Source of the DNA: Bradyrhizobium lablabi
GTDB taxonomy: Bacteria; Pseudomonadota; Alphaproteobacteria; Rhizobiales; Xanthobacteraceae
Assembly: GCF_018129385.1 (NCBI RefSeq)
Contig: NZ_JAFCLN010000021.1
Location: 1-64,000, forward strand
Direction: 5' to 3'
DNA: 64,000 bases
The position numbers and the translations under genes are program-made. Shown in pieces: positions 25,240 through 33,495 of this stretch; the first letter of the stretch is position 1, and the number at the start of each line of letters is the position of its first letter. The notes beneath the pieces were generated by a model, which saw nothing but the letters and a program-made list of their open reading frames with translations, ran no database searches and was not told the DNA's origin.

Positions 25240-26046
25240 ATGTACGAATTCAAATATCATCGTCCCGGTACCGTCAGGCAGGCTGCCAATCTGCTGGCCA
25301 AGAACGAGGACGCCAAAGTAATCGCCGGCGGCCATACGCTGGTGCCGGTCATGAAGCAGCGGCTGGCCAGCCCGCCGCATCTGGTCGATCTCTCCCACAT
25401 CGAAGGCCTCGATGCGATCGAGATGAAGGGCCGCTCGCTGGTGATCGGCGCCACCGCAAAGCACGCGGACGTCGCCAATTCCGCGATCGTTGGTGAAGCG
25501 ATCCCGGCGCTCGCCGAGCTCGCCGGCATGATCGGCGATCCCGCGGTGCGCCATAAGGGCACCATCGGCGGCTCGCTCGCCAACAACGATCCGACCGCGG
25601 ATTATCCCGCCGCCGTGCTGGCGCTAGGGGCCACCATCGTCACCAACAAGCGGCGGCTGAAGGCCGAAGAATTCTTTCAGGGCCTGTTCTCGACCGCGCT
25701 CGAGGCCGACGAGATCATCACCAAGGTGATGTTCCCGCTGCCGAAGAAGGCGGCCTACATCAAATTCCGCAACCAGGCCTCGCGCTACGCGCTGGTCGGC
25801 GTGTTCGTCGCCAAGCGTCCGTCGGATGTGCGCGTCGCCGTCACCGGCGCGGGCTCGGACGGCGTGTTCCGCGTCGCCGCGTTCGAGGAAGCGCTGAAGA
25901 AGCGTTTTTCGCACAAGGTGCTCGACGGCCTGACGGTGCCGGCGGAAGGGCTCAACAGCGACCTGCACGGCAGCGCCGAGTATCGGGCGCATCTGATCTC
26001 CGTGCTGGCGCGGCGCGCGGTGGAAGCCGCGACCGCAAAAGCCTGA
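25240..26046 (+). CDS. coxM: FAD-binding medium subunit, CO/xanthine dehydrogenase family
   Basis: A 268-residue FAD-binding subunit. It has both flavin motifs: VIAGGHTLVPVMKQRL near residue 33 and TIGGSLANNDPTADYPA near 108. The C-terminal CO-dehydrogenase flavoprotein domain follows. The ATG at 25240 begins MYEFKYHRPGTV, the standard start; an extension upstream overlaps coxS in another frame. It should accept electrons from CoxS and reduce a quinone or other acceptor. Both electron-transfer subunits are therefore present without their catalytic partner. Confidence 0.92.
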   Translation: MYEFKYHRPGTVRQAANLLAKNEDAKVIAGGHTLVPVMKQRLASPPHLVDLSHIEGLDAIEMKGRSLVIGATAKHADVANSAIVGEAIPALAELAGMIGDPAVRHKGTIGGSLANNDPTADYPAAVLALGATIVTNKRRLKAEEFFQGLFSTALEADEIITKVMFPLPKKAAYIKFRNQASRYALVGVFVAKRPSDVRVAVTGAGSDGVFRVAAFEEALKKRFSHKVLDGLTVPAEGLNSDLHGSAEYRAHLISVLARRAVEAATAKA

Positions 26047-26083
26047 CGTTCTCTCATCCTACCGAAGCAAGACTGGCTGTCCC

Positions 26084-26989
26084 ATGAGTGCATCGGCGTT
26101 ACCAAAATCCGTCGATGCGACGCTGGAGCTTCTCGCCTCGCGCGGCTATCTGGCGGAGCGGTCGCTCGCGACCGTGACCTATCTTTCGCTGCGCATGGGC
26201 CGGCCGCTGTTTCTCGAAGGCGAGGCCGGCGTCGGCAAGACCGAGATCGCGAAAGTATTGGCGGCGGTGCTCGGGCGAAAGCTGATCCGCCTGCAATGCT
26301 ACGAGGGTCTCGATGTCTCTTCGGCGGTCTATGAGTGGAACAGCGCCGCGCAGATGATCGCGATCCGCCTGTCGGAAGCATCGGGCGAGACCGACCGCGA
26401 CCAGCTCTCGTCCGACATCTTTGCCGAGCGCTATCTGATCAAGCGGCCGCTGCTACAGGCGCTGGAGCCGGATGTGGCTGGCCCGCCGGTGCTGCTGATC
26501 GACGAACTCGACCGCGCGGATGAGGCCTTCGAGGCCTATCTCCTCGAAATCCTCTCGGACTTCCAGGTCACCATCCCCGAACTCGGCACGGTGAAGGCGC
26601 CGGCGCCGCCGATCGTCATCATCACCTCCAACCGAACCCGCGAGATCCATGACGCGCTCAAGCGGCGCTGCCTCTATCACTGGGTGGACTACCCCTCTGC
26701 CGAGCGCGAGCTTGCGATTGTGAAATCGCGCGTGCCAGGCATCTCGGCAAAACTCTCCCAGCAGGTCGTGCGCTTCGTGCAAACGCTGCGCGACCAGGAC
26801 TTTTACAAGTCGCCGGGCGTGGCCGAGACCATCGACTGGGCCACCGCGCTGTCCGAACTTGACGCGCGCTCGCTGACCCCGCAGGTGGTCGGCGACACGC
26901 TGGGGGCGTTGCTCAAATATCAGGACGATATCGCTCGCATGCAGGGCGATACGCTACAGAAGGTTTTGAAGGAAGCGACGAGCGACTAG
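26084..26989 (+). CDS. coxD: MoxR-family AAA+ ATPase (CoxD-like)
   Basis: A 301-residue AAA+ ATPase. Walker A is GEAGVGKTE at 46-54, Walker B is VLLIDELDRAD, sensor 1 is IITSNRTRE and the arginine finger lies in DALKRRCLYHW. In Oligotropha, CoxD acts with CoxE to insert the copper-sulfur part of the Mo-Cu site of CO dehydrogenase. MoxR ATPases generally work with a VWA partner, and the next gene encodes one. Confidence 0.92.
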   Translation: MSASALPKSVDATLELLASRGYLAERSLATVTYLSLRMGRPLFLEGEAGVGKTEIAKVLAAVLGRKLIRLQCYEGLDVSSAVYEWNSAAQMIAIRLSEASGETDRDQLSSDIFAERYLIKRPLLQALEPDVAGPPVLLIDELDRADEAFEAYLLEILSDFQVTIPELGTVKAPAPPIVIITSNRTREIHDALKRRCLYHWVDYPSAERELAIVKSRVPGISAKLSQQVVRFVQTLRDQDFYKSPGVAETIDWATALSELDARSLTPQVVGDTLGALLKYQDDIARMQGDTLQKVLKEATSD

Positions 26990-26991
26990 TC

Positions 26992-27083
26992 GTCATTCCG
27001 GGGCGCACGCAGTGCGAACCCGGAATCCGGAGATGACGGCGCGAGATTCCGGGTTCACGCTTCGCGTGCCCCGGAATGACGAG
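26992..27083. repeat. Palindromic repeat between coxD and coxE
   Basis: An inverted repeat with outer arms CGTCATTCCGGGGCGCACGC and GCGTGCCCCGGAATGACG and inner GGAATCC/GATTCC segments. It is of the same family as the elements at 48866-48945 and 49236-49366. The right arm ends a few bases before the coxE ATG, so an mRNA hairpin here could mask or reshape its ribosome site. Confidence 0.8.
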
Positions 27084-27089
27084 GCACCG

Positions 27090-28289
27090 ATGGCGATCAA
27101 CCACCTCAACGCCCCCACCGGCAACATTGCCGACAACGTCGTCGGCTTTGCCCGCGCGCTGCGCGCCGCCGGCATTCCGGCCGGGCCCGGTGCTGTCATC
27201 GACGCCATGAACGCGCTGCAACTGGTCGACATCGGCATCCGTGCCGACGTCTATGCGGCGCTGGAATCGATCTTCGTCACCCGTCACGAGCATGCGCTGA
27301 TCTTCGCACAAGCCTTTGACCTGTTCTTCCGCGCCACCGAGGAATGGAAGAGCATGCTGGACTCGGTGCCGCTGCCCGATCACGCCAAGAAAAAGCCGCC
27401 GCCGGCCTCGCGCCGGGTGCAGGAGGCGTTTGCCCAGCCCTCGATGCGAGACGACGTCCCGCAGGTGCAGGAGCAGGAACTGCGGCTGGCAGTATCCGAC
27501 AAGGAAGTCCTGCAAAAGAAAGATTTTGCGCAGATGACTGCGGCCGAGATTGCCGAAGTCACTCGCGCGATCGAGAAGATGAGGCTGCCGCAGGCGGAAT
27601 TGCGCACCCGCCGCTATCAGCCGGATGCGCGCGGCTTGCGGCTCGACATGCGCCGCACCCTGCGCGGGTCCTTGCGCACCGGCGGCGACATCATCGACAT
27701 CCACAAGCTCGGGCGGATCGACAAGCCGGCGCCGATCGTGGCGCTGCTCGATATCTCCGGCTCGATGAGCGAATACACCCGCCTGTTCCTGCATTTCCTC
27801 CATGCCATCACCGACGCCCGCAAGCGCGTCTCGGTATTCCTGTTCGGCACGCGGCTGACCAATGTGACGCGCTCGTTGCGGCAGCGCGATCCGGACGAGG
27901 CGTTGGCAGCCTGTTCGTCCACGGTCGAGGACTGGGCCGGCGGCACCCGCATCGCCACCTCGCTGCACACCTTCAACAAGATGTGGGCCCGCCGCGTGCT
28001 GGGGCAGGGCGCCGTCGTGCTGCTGATCTCCGACGGGCTGGAGCGCGAGGGCGACGAAAAGCTGGCTTTCGAGATGGACCGGTTGCACCGCTCCTGCCGT
28101 CGCCTGATCTGGCTCAACCCTTTGTTGCGCTACAGCGGCTTCGAGGCCAAGGCGCAGGGCATCAAAATGATGCTGCCGCACGTTGACGAATTCCGCCCGG
28201 TGCATAATTTGAGTTCAATCGAGGGACTGATCGAGGCGCTTTCCGCGCCGCCGACCCACCAGCGCAGCCAGATCCGCCCCGCAGCCTGA
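27090..28289 (+). CDS. coxE: VWA domain protein (CoxE-like)
   Basis: A 399-residue protein with a C-terminal von Willebrand A domain carrying a MIDAS motif (ALLDISGSMSEYTR). The N-terminal half is helical and charged, as in CoxE, and contains the TRRYQPDARG segment. It is the expected partner of the CoxD ATPase in maturation of Mo-hydroxylases. The ATG at 27090 is chosen because the open frame before it (27012-27089) is part of a palindromic repeat. Confidence 0.9.
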   Translation: MAINHLNAPTGNIADNVVGFARALRAAGIPAGPGAVIDAMNALQLVDIGIRADVYAALESIFVTRHEHALIFAQAFDLFFRATEEWKSMLDSVPLPDHAKKKPPPASRRVQEAFAQPSMRDDVPQVQEQELRLAVSDKEVLQKKDFAQMTAAEIAEVTRAIEKMRLPQAELRTRRYQPDARGLRLDMRRTLRGSLRTGGDIIDIHKLGRIDKPAPIVALLDISGSMSEYTRLFLHFLHAITDARKRVSVFLFGTRLTNVTRSLRQRDPDEALAACSSTVEDWAGGTRIATSLHTFNKMWARRVLGQGAVVLLISDGLEREGDEKLAFEMDRLHRSCRRLIWLNPLLRYSGFEAKAQGIKMMLPHVDEFRPVHNLSSIEGLIEALSAPPTHQRSQIRPAA

Positions 28290-28301
28290 ACGAGGTTTGC
28301 C

Positions 28302-28625
28302 ATGCTCAATCGCGAAGAGGATATCCTGAAGGCGGCCGAAGACTGGCAGAAGGCCGGCCACGGGGTGGCCTTGGCGACGGTGGTGGAAACCTGGGGCTCG
28401 GCGCCGCGGCCGGCCGGCTCCAGCCTCGTCATCAACGATGACGGTACCTTTCTCGGTTCGGTCTCGGGCGGTTGCGTTGAAGGTGCGGTTGTCACCGAGG
28501 CGCTCGACGTGATCGCGAGCGGCCAGCCAAAGATGCTGGAATTCGGCGTGGCGGATGAGACCGCCTGGAATGTCGGGCTGTCCTGCGGCGGCACCATCCG
28601 CGTCTTCGTCGAGAAGGTTGGCTAG
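28302..28625 (+). CDS. XdhC/CoxF-family protein, N-terminal domain as separate gene
   Basis: A 107-residue protein equal to the first domain of XdhC/CoxF. It has the diagnostic VVETWGSAPRPAGSSLVI and SVSGGCVEGAVV motifs. XdhC proteins bind molybdenum cofactor and help load it, often after sulfuration, into xanthine-dehydrogenase-type enzymes. The C-terminal Rossmann domain is encoded by the next gene, two bases downstream; this split is common in Rhizobiales. Confidence 0.88.
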   Translation: MLNREEDILKAAEDWQKAGHGVALATVVETWGSAPRPAGSSLVINDDGTFLGSVSGGCVEGAVVTEALDVIASGQPKMLEFGVADETAWNVGLSCGGTIRVFVEKVG

Positions 28626-28627
28626 CC

Positions 28628-29329
28628 GTGAAGCTCGAAACCCTCAAAGAGCTTAACACCGAACGCGCCGCGCGGCGGCCCGTGATCATCGTCACCGACA
28701 CGTCCAATGGCGAGCAGCGGCTGGTGAAAGCCAGGGATTTTTCTACCGATCCCTTGCGTGCCGAACTTGCAAAGCAATTGCGCATGGGCAAGAGCGGCAA
28801 TGTCGAGGTCGGCGGCAAAAAGCTGTTCCTCAATGTCTACGCGCCGACCGCAAAGCTCGTCATCATCGGCGCTGTCCATATCAGCCAGGCGCTGGCGCCG
28901 CTGGCGCGCGCGCTGGACTACGACGTGACCGTCGTCGATCCCCGCACGGCCTTCGCCAGCCCCGAGCGCTTTCCGGATGTGCCGCTGATCGCGGAATGGC
29001 CCGACGTCGCGCTGCCGCCGCTCAACATTGATCACTACACGGCTTTCGTGGCGGTGACGCACGATCCCAAGATCGACGACCCGGCGCTGCTGCACGCCTT
29101 CGAGCGCGATTGCTTCTATATCGGCGCGCTTGGCTCGCGGAAGACGCATGCCAAGCGGGCCGAGCGCCTGCGGGCGCAGGGTGCGAAGGAAAGCGACATC
29201 GCCCGCATCCATGCGCCGATCGGGCTTGCCATCGGCGCGGTCTCTCCTTCCGAGATCGCAGTCTCCATCATGGCCGAGATCACGGCGCAGCTACGTTTGC
29301 CTCCAAAAGAAAAAGAAGAAGCGGCATGA
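28628..29329 (+). CDS. XdhC/CoxF-family protein, Rossmann domain
   Basis: A 233-residue protein with the C-terminal XdhC Rossmann fold. It has the nucleotide-binding segment LVIIGAVHISQALAPLA, the VDPRTAFASPERF strand end and GALGSRKTHAKRAERL near the C-terminus. The start is GTG, two bases after the previous stop. Together with the preceding gene it makes a complete XdhC for Mo-cofactor delivery. It overlaps the next gene by ATGA. Confidence 0.88.
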   Translation: MKLETLKELNTERAARRPVIIVTDTSNGEQRLVKARDFSTDPLRAELAKQLRMGKSGNVEVGGKKLFLNVYAPTAKLVIIGAVHISQALAPLARALDYDVTVVDPRTAFASPERFPDVPLIAEWPDVALPPLNIDHYTAFVAVTHDPKIDDPALLHAFERDCFYIGALGSRKTHAKRAERLRAQGAKESDIARIHAPIGLAIGAVSPSEIAVSIMAEITAQLRLPPKEKEEAA

Positions 29330-30930
29330 AGTTCGGTCCCGCCAGTCCGGCTGACGCGATTGGCGGCGTCACCGTCCATACCCTTCGCCAGGGGGCGCTG
29401 GTGCTGAAGAAGGGCACCACCATCGGTCCTGCGGAGGTCGAGGCGCTCGAGAAGGCCGGCGTCAAGCAAATCGTTGTGGTGCGGCTGGAGGAGGGGGACG
29501 TCTCCGAAGACGTCGCCGCCGCCAGCATCGCGCAGGCCGTCGCGGGCGAGGGCGTCAATGTCGAGCGCGCCTTCACCGGCCGTGCCAATCTGTTCGCCGC
29601 GCGCGCCGGCGTGATGGTGGTGGACCGCGCCGCGGTTGACCGCATCAACGGTGTCGATGAAGCCATCACCTTTGCGACGCTCTCGGCCTTCAAGCCGGTC
29701 GTCGAAGGCGAGATGATCGCCACAGTAAAGCTCATTCCATTCGGGGTCGAAGCGAAGCTGCGCGATGCGGCCGTTGCCGCCGCCGGCAAGGACGTGCTGC
29801 GCATCGCGCCTTACGTCATCAAGAAGGTCGGTATCGTCTCGACCCTGCTGCCCGGGCTGTCGCCAAAAGTGATCGACAAGACGCTGCGGGTGACTGCGGA
29901 GCGGCTGGCGCCGGCCGGCGCTTCCATCATCGCCGAGCGCCGCGTGCCGCATGACGAGGATGAGCTTGCCAAGTCGATCAAGGAATTGCTCGGCCTCGGC
30001 GCCGAGCTCGTGATCGTATTCGGCGCCTCTGCCATTGCCGACCGGCGCGACGTGATCCCGGCGGCGATCACCGAAATCGGCGGAGCCGTCGAGCATTTCG
30101 GCATGCCGGTCGATCCCGGCAATCTCTTGCTGATCGGCAACGCCGGCGGGGTGCCGGTGCTGGGCGCGCCCGGCTGCGCGCGCTCACCGGTCGAGAACGG
30201 CTTTGACTGGGTGCTGATGCGCCTGCTCGCGGGGCTGAAAGTCACGCGCGCCGATCTCACCGGCATGGGCGTCGGTGGCCTGTTGATGGAGATCGTCACG
30301 CGGCCGCAGCCGCGCACCGTCCCGGATACCGAAGGCAATCGCAACGTTGCGGCGATCGTGCTGGCGGCTGGCCGCTCCACCCGGATGGGCGGTCCGAACA
30401 AGCTGCTCGCCGAAATCGACGGCAAGAAACTGGTGCGGATCGTCGCCGAGCAGGCGCTGGCCTCGAAAGCCACGGAAGTCATCGTCGTCACCGGGCATCA
30501 GGCCGAGCTGGTTGAGCAGGCGCTGGCCGGCCTGAAGGTGAAATTCGCTCGCAATCCGGATTTCGCCGGCGGACTGGCAAGCTCGGTCAAGGCTGGCATC
30601 GCTGCGGTACCGGAAAATGCCGACGGCGCGATCGTGTGTTTGGGCGACATGCCGCTGATCTCCTCGGAATTGATCGACCGGCTGATCGACACCTTCGCGC
30701 CCGACCGCGGCCATCTGATCGCGCTGCCCGTCAGCGAGGGCCGGCGCGGCAATCCCGTGCTGTGGTCGCGCCGCTTCTTCAAGGAGCTGATGACGCTCGA
30801 CGGCGACATCGGCGCGCGGCACCTGATCGCCAAGCACGCGGAAGCCGTGGCGGAAGTGCCGGTCGAAGGCGACAGCGCCTTCCTCGACATCGACACGCCG
30901 CAGGCGCTGGAAGCCGCGCGGCGCGGCTAA
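29326..30930 (+). CDS. MoCF-biosynthesis domain fused to MobA-like NTP-transferase
   Basis: A 534-residue two-domain protein. Residues about 168-325 form a MoeA/MogA-type molybdopterin-binding domain (VGIVSTLLPG, VFGASAIADRRD, GVPVLGAPGCARS). Residues 341-534 form a MobA/MocA-like nucleotidyltransferase (AAIVLAAGRSTRMGGPNKLL, CLGDMPLIS). The fusion suggests that molybdopterin is bound and then converted to the cytosine dinucleotide form that xanthine-dehydrogenase-type enzymes use. The start at 29326 overlaps the XdhC stop. It ends the cluster. Confidence 0.9.
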   Translation: MKFGPASPADAIGGVTVHTLRQGALVLKKGTTIGPAEVEALEKAGVKQIVVVRLEEGDVSEDVAAASIAQAVAGEGVNVERAFTGRANLFAARAGVMVVDRAAVDRINGVDEAITFATLSAFKPVVEGEMIATVKLIPFGVEAKLRDAAVAAAGKDVLRIAPYVIKKVGIVSTLLPGLSPKVIDKTLRVTAERLAPAGASIIAERRVPHDEDELAKSIKELLGLGAELVIVFGASAIADRRDVIPAAITEIGGAVEHFGMPVDPGNLLLIGNAGGVPVLGAPGCARSPVENGFDWVLMRLLAGLKVTRADLTGMGVGGLLMEIVTRPQPRTVPDTEGNRNVAAIVLAAGRSTRMGGPNKLLAEIDGKKLVRIVAEQALASKATEVIVVTGHQAELVEQALAGLKVKFARNPDFAGGLASSVKAGIAAVPENADGAIVCLGDMPLISSELIDRLIDTFAPDRGHLIALPVSEGRRGNPVLWSRRFFKELMTLDGDIGARHLIAKHAEAVAEVPVEGDSAFLDIDTPQALEAARRG

Positions 30931-31016
30931 GCCGCTAGCTGTTTTCAACCCTCCGTTCACCAAGTGGAAACGTCCCCCCGATAGATTCGCCCGCGGTTGC
31001 CTCGGGGGAGGGGATT

Positions 31017-31409
31017 TTGATTGTTTCGACTGCGCAGGCCCAGCGCCGCGCATTATTCATTTTTGCGCTGACCTTGCTGCTGGCGGGTGCGCGTTTCGTC
31101 ACCGAGGCTTGGGGCGCGGGGGCCTTTGCAGTCGGCAAATGCGGTGCCTATGGCCAGGCTTATGACTATCCGGCCGAAGCCCAGGCGCGTGCTGCTGCGC
31201 TCAAGCAATGCAAGGGCCAGTGCACCGCGCTCACGATGAAGCGCGCCTGCGCCGCGCTCGCCGTCGACATGACCAACCCTTGCGGCCCGCACGGCTATGC
31301 CGTGAAGCCAAAAATCTCCAGCTCGCTCAACGCCGCTACGAAGAAGTGTTACGAATACGGCGGCAAGGAATGCGTGATCCGCGCCTGGGCCTGTGACGCC
31401 AAGGGGTGA
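31017..31409 (+). CDS. Secreted DUF4189-like small protein
   Basis: A 130-residue protein with a signal peptide (LFIFALTLLLAGA then a small-residue cut site) and a mature part with spaced cysteines and paired Ala-rich segments (AALKQCKGQC and ECVIRAWACDA). The pattern is that of DUF4189 proteins, of unknown function and probably disulfide-bonded in the periplasm. I accept a TTG start because GGGGAGGGG lies just upstream and no ATG or GTG fits. Confidence 0.7.
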   Translation: MIVSTAQAQRRALFIFALTLLLAGARFVTEAWGAGAFAVGKCGAYGQAYDYPAEAQARAAALKQCKGQCTALTMKRACAALAVDMTNPCGPHGYAVKPKISSSLNAATKKCYEYGGKECVIRAWACDAKG

Positions 31410-31442
31410 CGGCCGACTGTCGTTCCGGCTAAGCTCGCTCGC

Positions 31443-31853
31443 ATGCAGTTCGACACCAAAATCGCGGTCGTGATCCGGACCGACCTGGAAGCCTGGCAAA
31501 AACTCAACGTCGCCTCCTTCCTCACCTCGGGCATCGCCGCCGCGTTTCCCGAATGTATCGGTGAGCCCTATGAAGACGGCTCGGGGACAAAATATCATTC
31601 GCTGATCGGCCAGCCGATCCTGATCTACGGCGCCGACGGGCCAGCGCTTTCCCGCGCGCTCGAACGTGCGCTGGCGCGCAACGTGAAGCCCGCGGTCTAT
31701 ACCGAGGACATGTTCAAGACCACGCACGATGCCGCCAACCGCGACGCGGTGAGGGCGGTTGCTCGCACGGCTCTCAACCTGGTCGGGCTCGCCATGCGTG
31801 CCGAGCGCAAGGTGATCGACAAGATCGTCGATGGCTTGAAGTTTCACAGCTAG
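31443..31853 (+). CDS. DUF2000 family protein
   Basis: A 136-residue protein matching the DUF2000 family, a small cytoplasmic fold related to peptidyl-tRNA hydrolase II. It opens MQFDTKIAVVIRTDLEAWQK and contains the conserved YTEDMFKTTHDAANR. No biochemical role is established that I know of. It stands alone between the secreted DUF4189 protein and the TetR operon. Confidence 0.8.
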   Translation: MQFDTKIAVVIRTDLEAWQKLNVASFLTSGIAAAFPECIGEPYEDGSGTKYHSLIGQPILIYGADGPALSRALERALARNVKPAVYTEDMFKTTHDAANRDAVRAVARTALNLVGLAMRAERKVIDKIVDGLKFHS

Positions 31854-31957
31854 CCGGTCGCAGACGACCTGCGGGGTCTCTGCGTAACCATATGAAAACA
31901 AAAGATCATTTCTGACGGCGGCGTTGCTCACGGCCATGTGACCGTCAAGTGCTTGAT

Positions 31958-31979
31958 TATGACTGACTAGTCAGTCATA
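31958..31979. promoter_or_regulatory. Perfect 22-bp palindrome, probable TetR operator
   Basis: Each half reads TATGACTGACT and its exact reverse complement, centred between 31968 and 31969. It lies 8 bases before the start of the TetR-family gene, across the place where the promoter or 5' leader must be. TetR proteins usually repress their own gene and the exporter beside it through such sites, so this is the expected operator of the 31988-35599 operon. Confidence 0.85.
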
Positions 31980-31987
31980 GTTCGTGC

Positions 31988-32710
31988 ATGAAAAAGCCGG
32001 ATACCAGAACTTCACGCCATCCCGTTTCTGCCCAACCCCGTGCGGCAAGCAGGGCGTCGGCCGCGAAGCAGACAAAGGTCGTCTCGGCAAAATTGCCGCT
32101 GATCAAGCTCAACCGCACCGAGCGCGCGGCAGAGCGGCGGCAGGCGATCATCGATGCGGCGATGGAGGAGTTCATCGCGCGCGGCTTTGCCGCGACGCGG
32201 CTCGACGACATCGCCAAACGCGCAGGCGTCGCCAAGGGGACGATCTACCTGCACTTCAAGGACAAGGAATCGATGTTCGAGGAATTGATCCGCACGGCGA
32301 TCGTGCCGCTGGTCGGCCGCATGCAGGGGCCGCCGCCCGCCAGCGGCACGGTGCGCGAGCTGATCGAGGGATTTGCGCTCAACTTCATCCGGGAGGTCGC
32401 GACCACGCGGCGCGGCGACATTGTCCGGCTGATCGTTGCCGAGGGACCGCGTTTTCCCTCGATCGCTGACTTCTACTACCGCGAGGTGGTCTCGAAAGGA
32501 TTGGCCGGCATGCGCGCGCTGATCGAACTTGGCATCGCGCGCGGCGAGATCACCAACAAGAACCTCGCCAGATTTCCGCAAATCATGGTGGCGCCCGCGA
32601 TGATCGCAGTGATCTGGCAGAGCCTGTTCGAAAAGCACGCGCCGCTCGATGCGATCGAGATGTTTCGCACCCACCTCGATCTGATTTTCGGCGAACGGAG
32701 GACGACATGA
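31988..32710 (+). CDS. TetR/AcrR family transcriptional regulator
   Basis: A 240-residue repressor. A basic, likely disordered tail (1-45) precedes the helix-turn-helix at about 55-92 (GFAATRLDDIAKRAGVAKG, then TIYLHFKDKE). The C-terminal ligand domain is of the AcrR type. It overlaps the membrane fusion gene by 4 bp and has a perfect palindrome just upstream, so it most likely controls this exporter operon. The inducing compound is unknown. Confidence 0.92.
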   Translation: MKKPDTRTSRHPVSAQPRAASRASAAKQTKVVSAKLPLIKLNRTERAAERRQAIIDAAMEEFIARGFAATRLDDIAKRAGVAKGTIYLHFKDKESMFEELIRTAIVPLVGRMQGPPPASGTVRELIEGFALNFIREVATTRRGDIVRLIVAEGPRFPSIADFYYREVVSKGLAGMRALIELGIARGEITNKNLARFPQIMVAPAMIAVIWQSLFEKHAPLDAIEMFRTHLDLIFGERRTT

Positions 32711-33495
32711 CCTCGTCGCGAATGACGACAAGGCTTTTGGCAGCGCTGGCGCTGGCCGCATTGGTCGCCGGCTGCAACGAAAAGCGCGATCCCGGATTCC
32801 AGGGCTGGGTTGAGGCCGACATGATCTTTGTCAGCCCCGACGAAAGCGGCCGGGTGATCAAGCTCAACGTGCGTGAAGGCGACCAGGTGAAGGCCGGCGA
32901 TCAGCTCTATTCGGTCGACGACGACCTTCAGCTGGCCGATCTCAACCAGAACAAGGCGACGCTCGCCAATGCGCAGCAGACCTATGACCGCGCGGCGTCG
33001 CTGAGCAGAACCGGCTCCGGTACGCAAGCAAACCTGGACTCGGCGGTCTCAGCGCTGCGCGTCGCCGAAGCGCGGGTCAACACTTCTGAGACGCGGCTGG
33101 CGCGGCGCAGGGGCTTTGCGCCGGTTGCCGGCACCATCCAGCAGATCTACTTCCGCGAGGGCGAGATGGTGCCGATGCAGCGGCCGGTGCTGTCGATCAT
33201 GCCGCCCGGCAATATGAAGCTGCGCTTCTTCGTGCCCGAGGCCGAACTGCCGAAACTTACGATCGGCGACGAGGTGAAGGTGACGTGCGATAATTGCTCC
33301 GCCGACCTCACGGCGAGAATCTATTTCATCGCGACATCTGCGGAATACACGCCGCCTGTCATCTACAGCCTCGATGAGCGCAACAAGCTCGTCTACCTGA
33401 TCCAGGCGCGGCCGTCGCGGCCCGACAGCCTGCGGGTCGGCCAGCCGATCAGCGTCTATCTCAACGCCAAAATTCCGGTTGCGGACAAGCGATGA
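32707..33495 (+). CDS. HlyD-family membrane fusion lipoprotein
   Basis: A 262-residue periplasmic adaptor. A lipoprotein signal with lipobox LVAGC puts the acylated cysteine at residue 23. Then come a biotinyl-lipoyl-like half (GRVIKLNVREGDQVKAGDQL), a short coiled coil and a beta-barrel part. It would link the ABC exporter encoded by the next two genes to an outer membrane channel, which is not encoded here. It overlaps both neighbours by 4 bp. Confidence 0.92.
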   Translation: MTSSRMTTRLLAALALAALVAGCNEKRDPGFQGWVEADMIFVSPDESGRVIKLNVREGDQVKAGDQLYSVDDDLQLADLNQNKATLANAQQTYDRAASLSRTGSGTQANLDSAVSALRVAEARVNTSETRLARRRGFAPVAGTIQQIYFREGEMVPMQRPVLSIMPPGNMKLRFFVPEAELPKLTIGDEVKVTCDNCSADLTARIYFIATSAEYTPPVIYSLDERNKLVYLIQARPSRPDSLRVGQPISVYLNAKIPVADKR

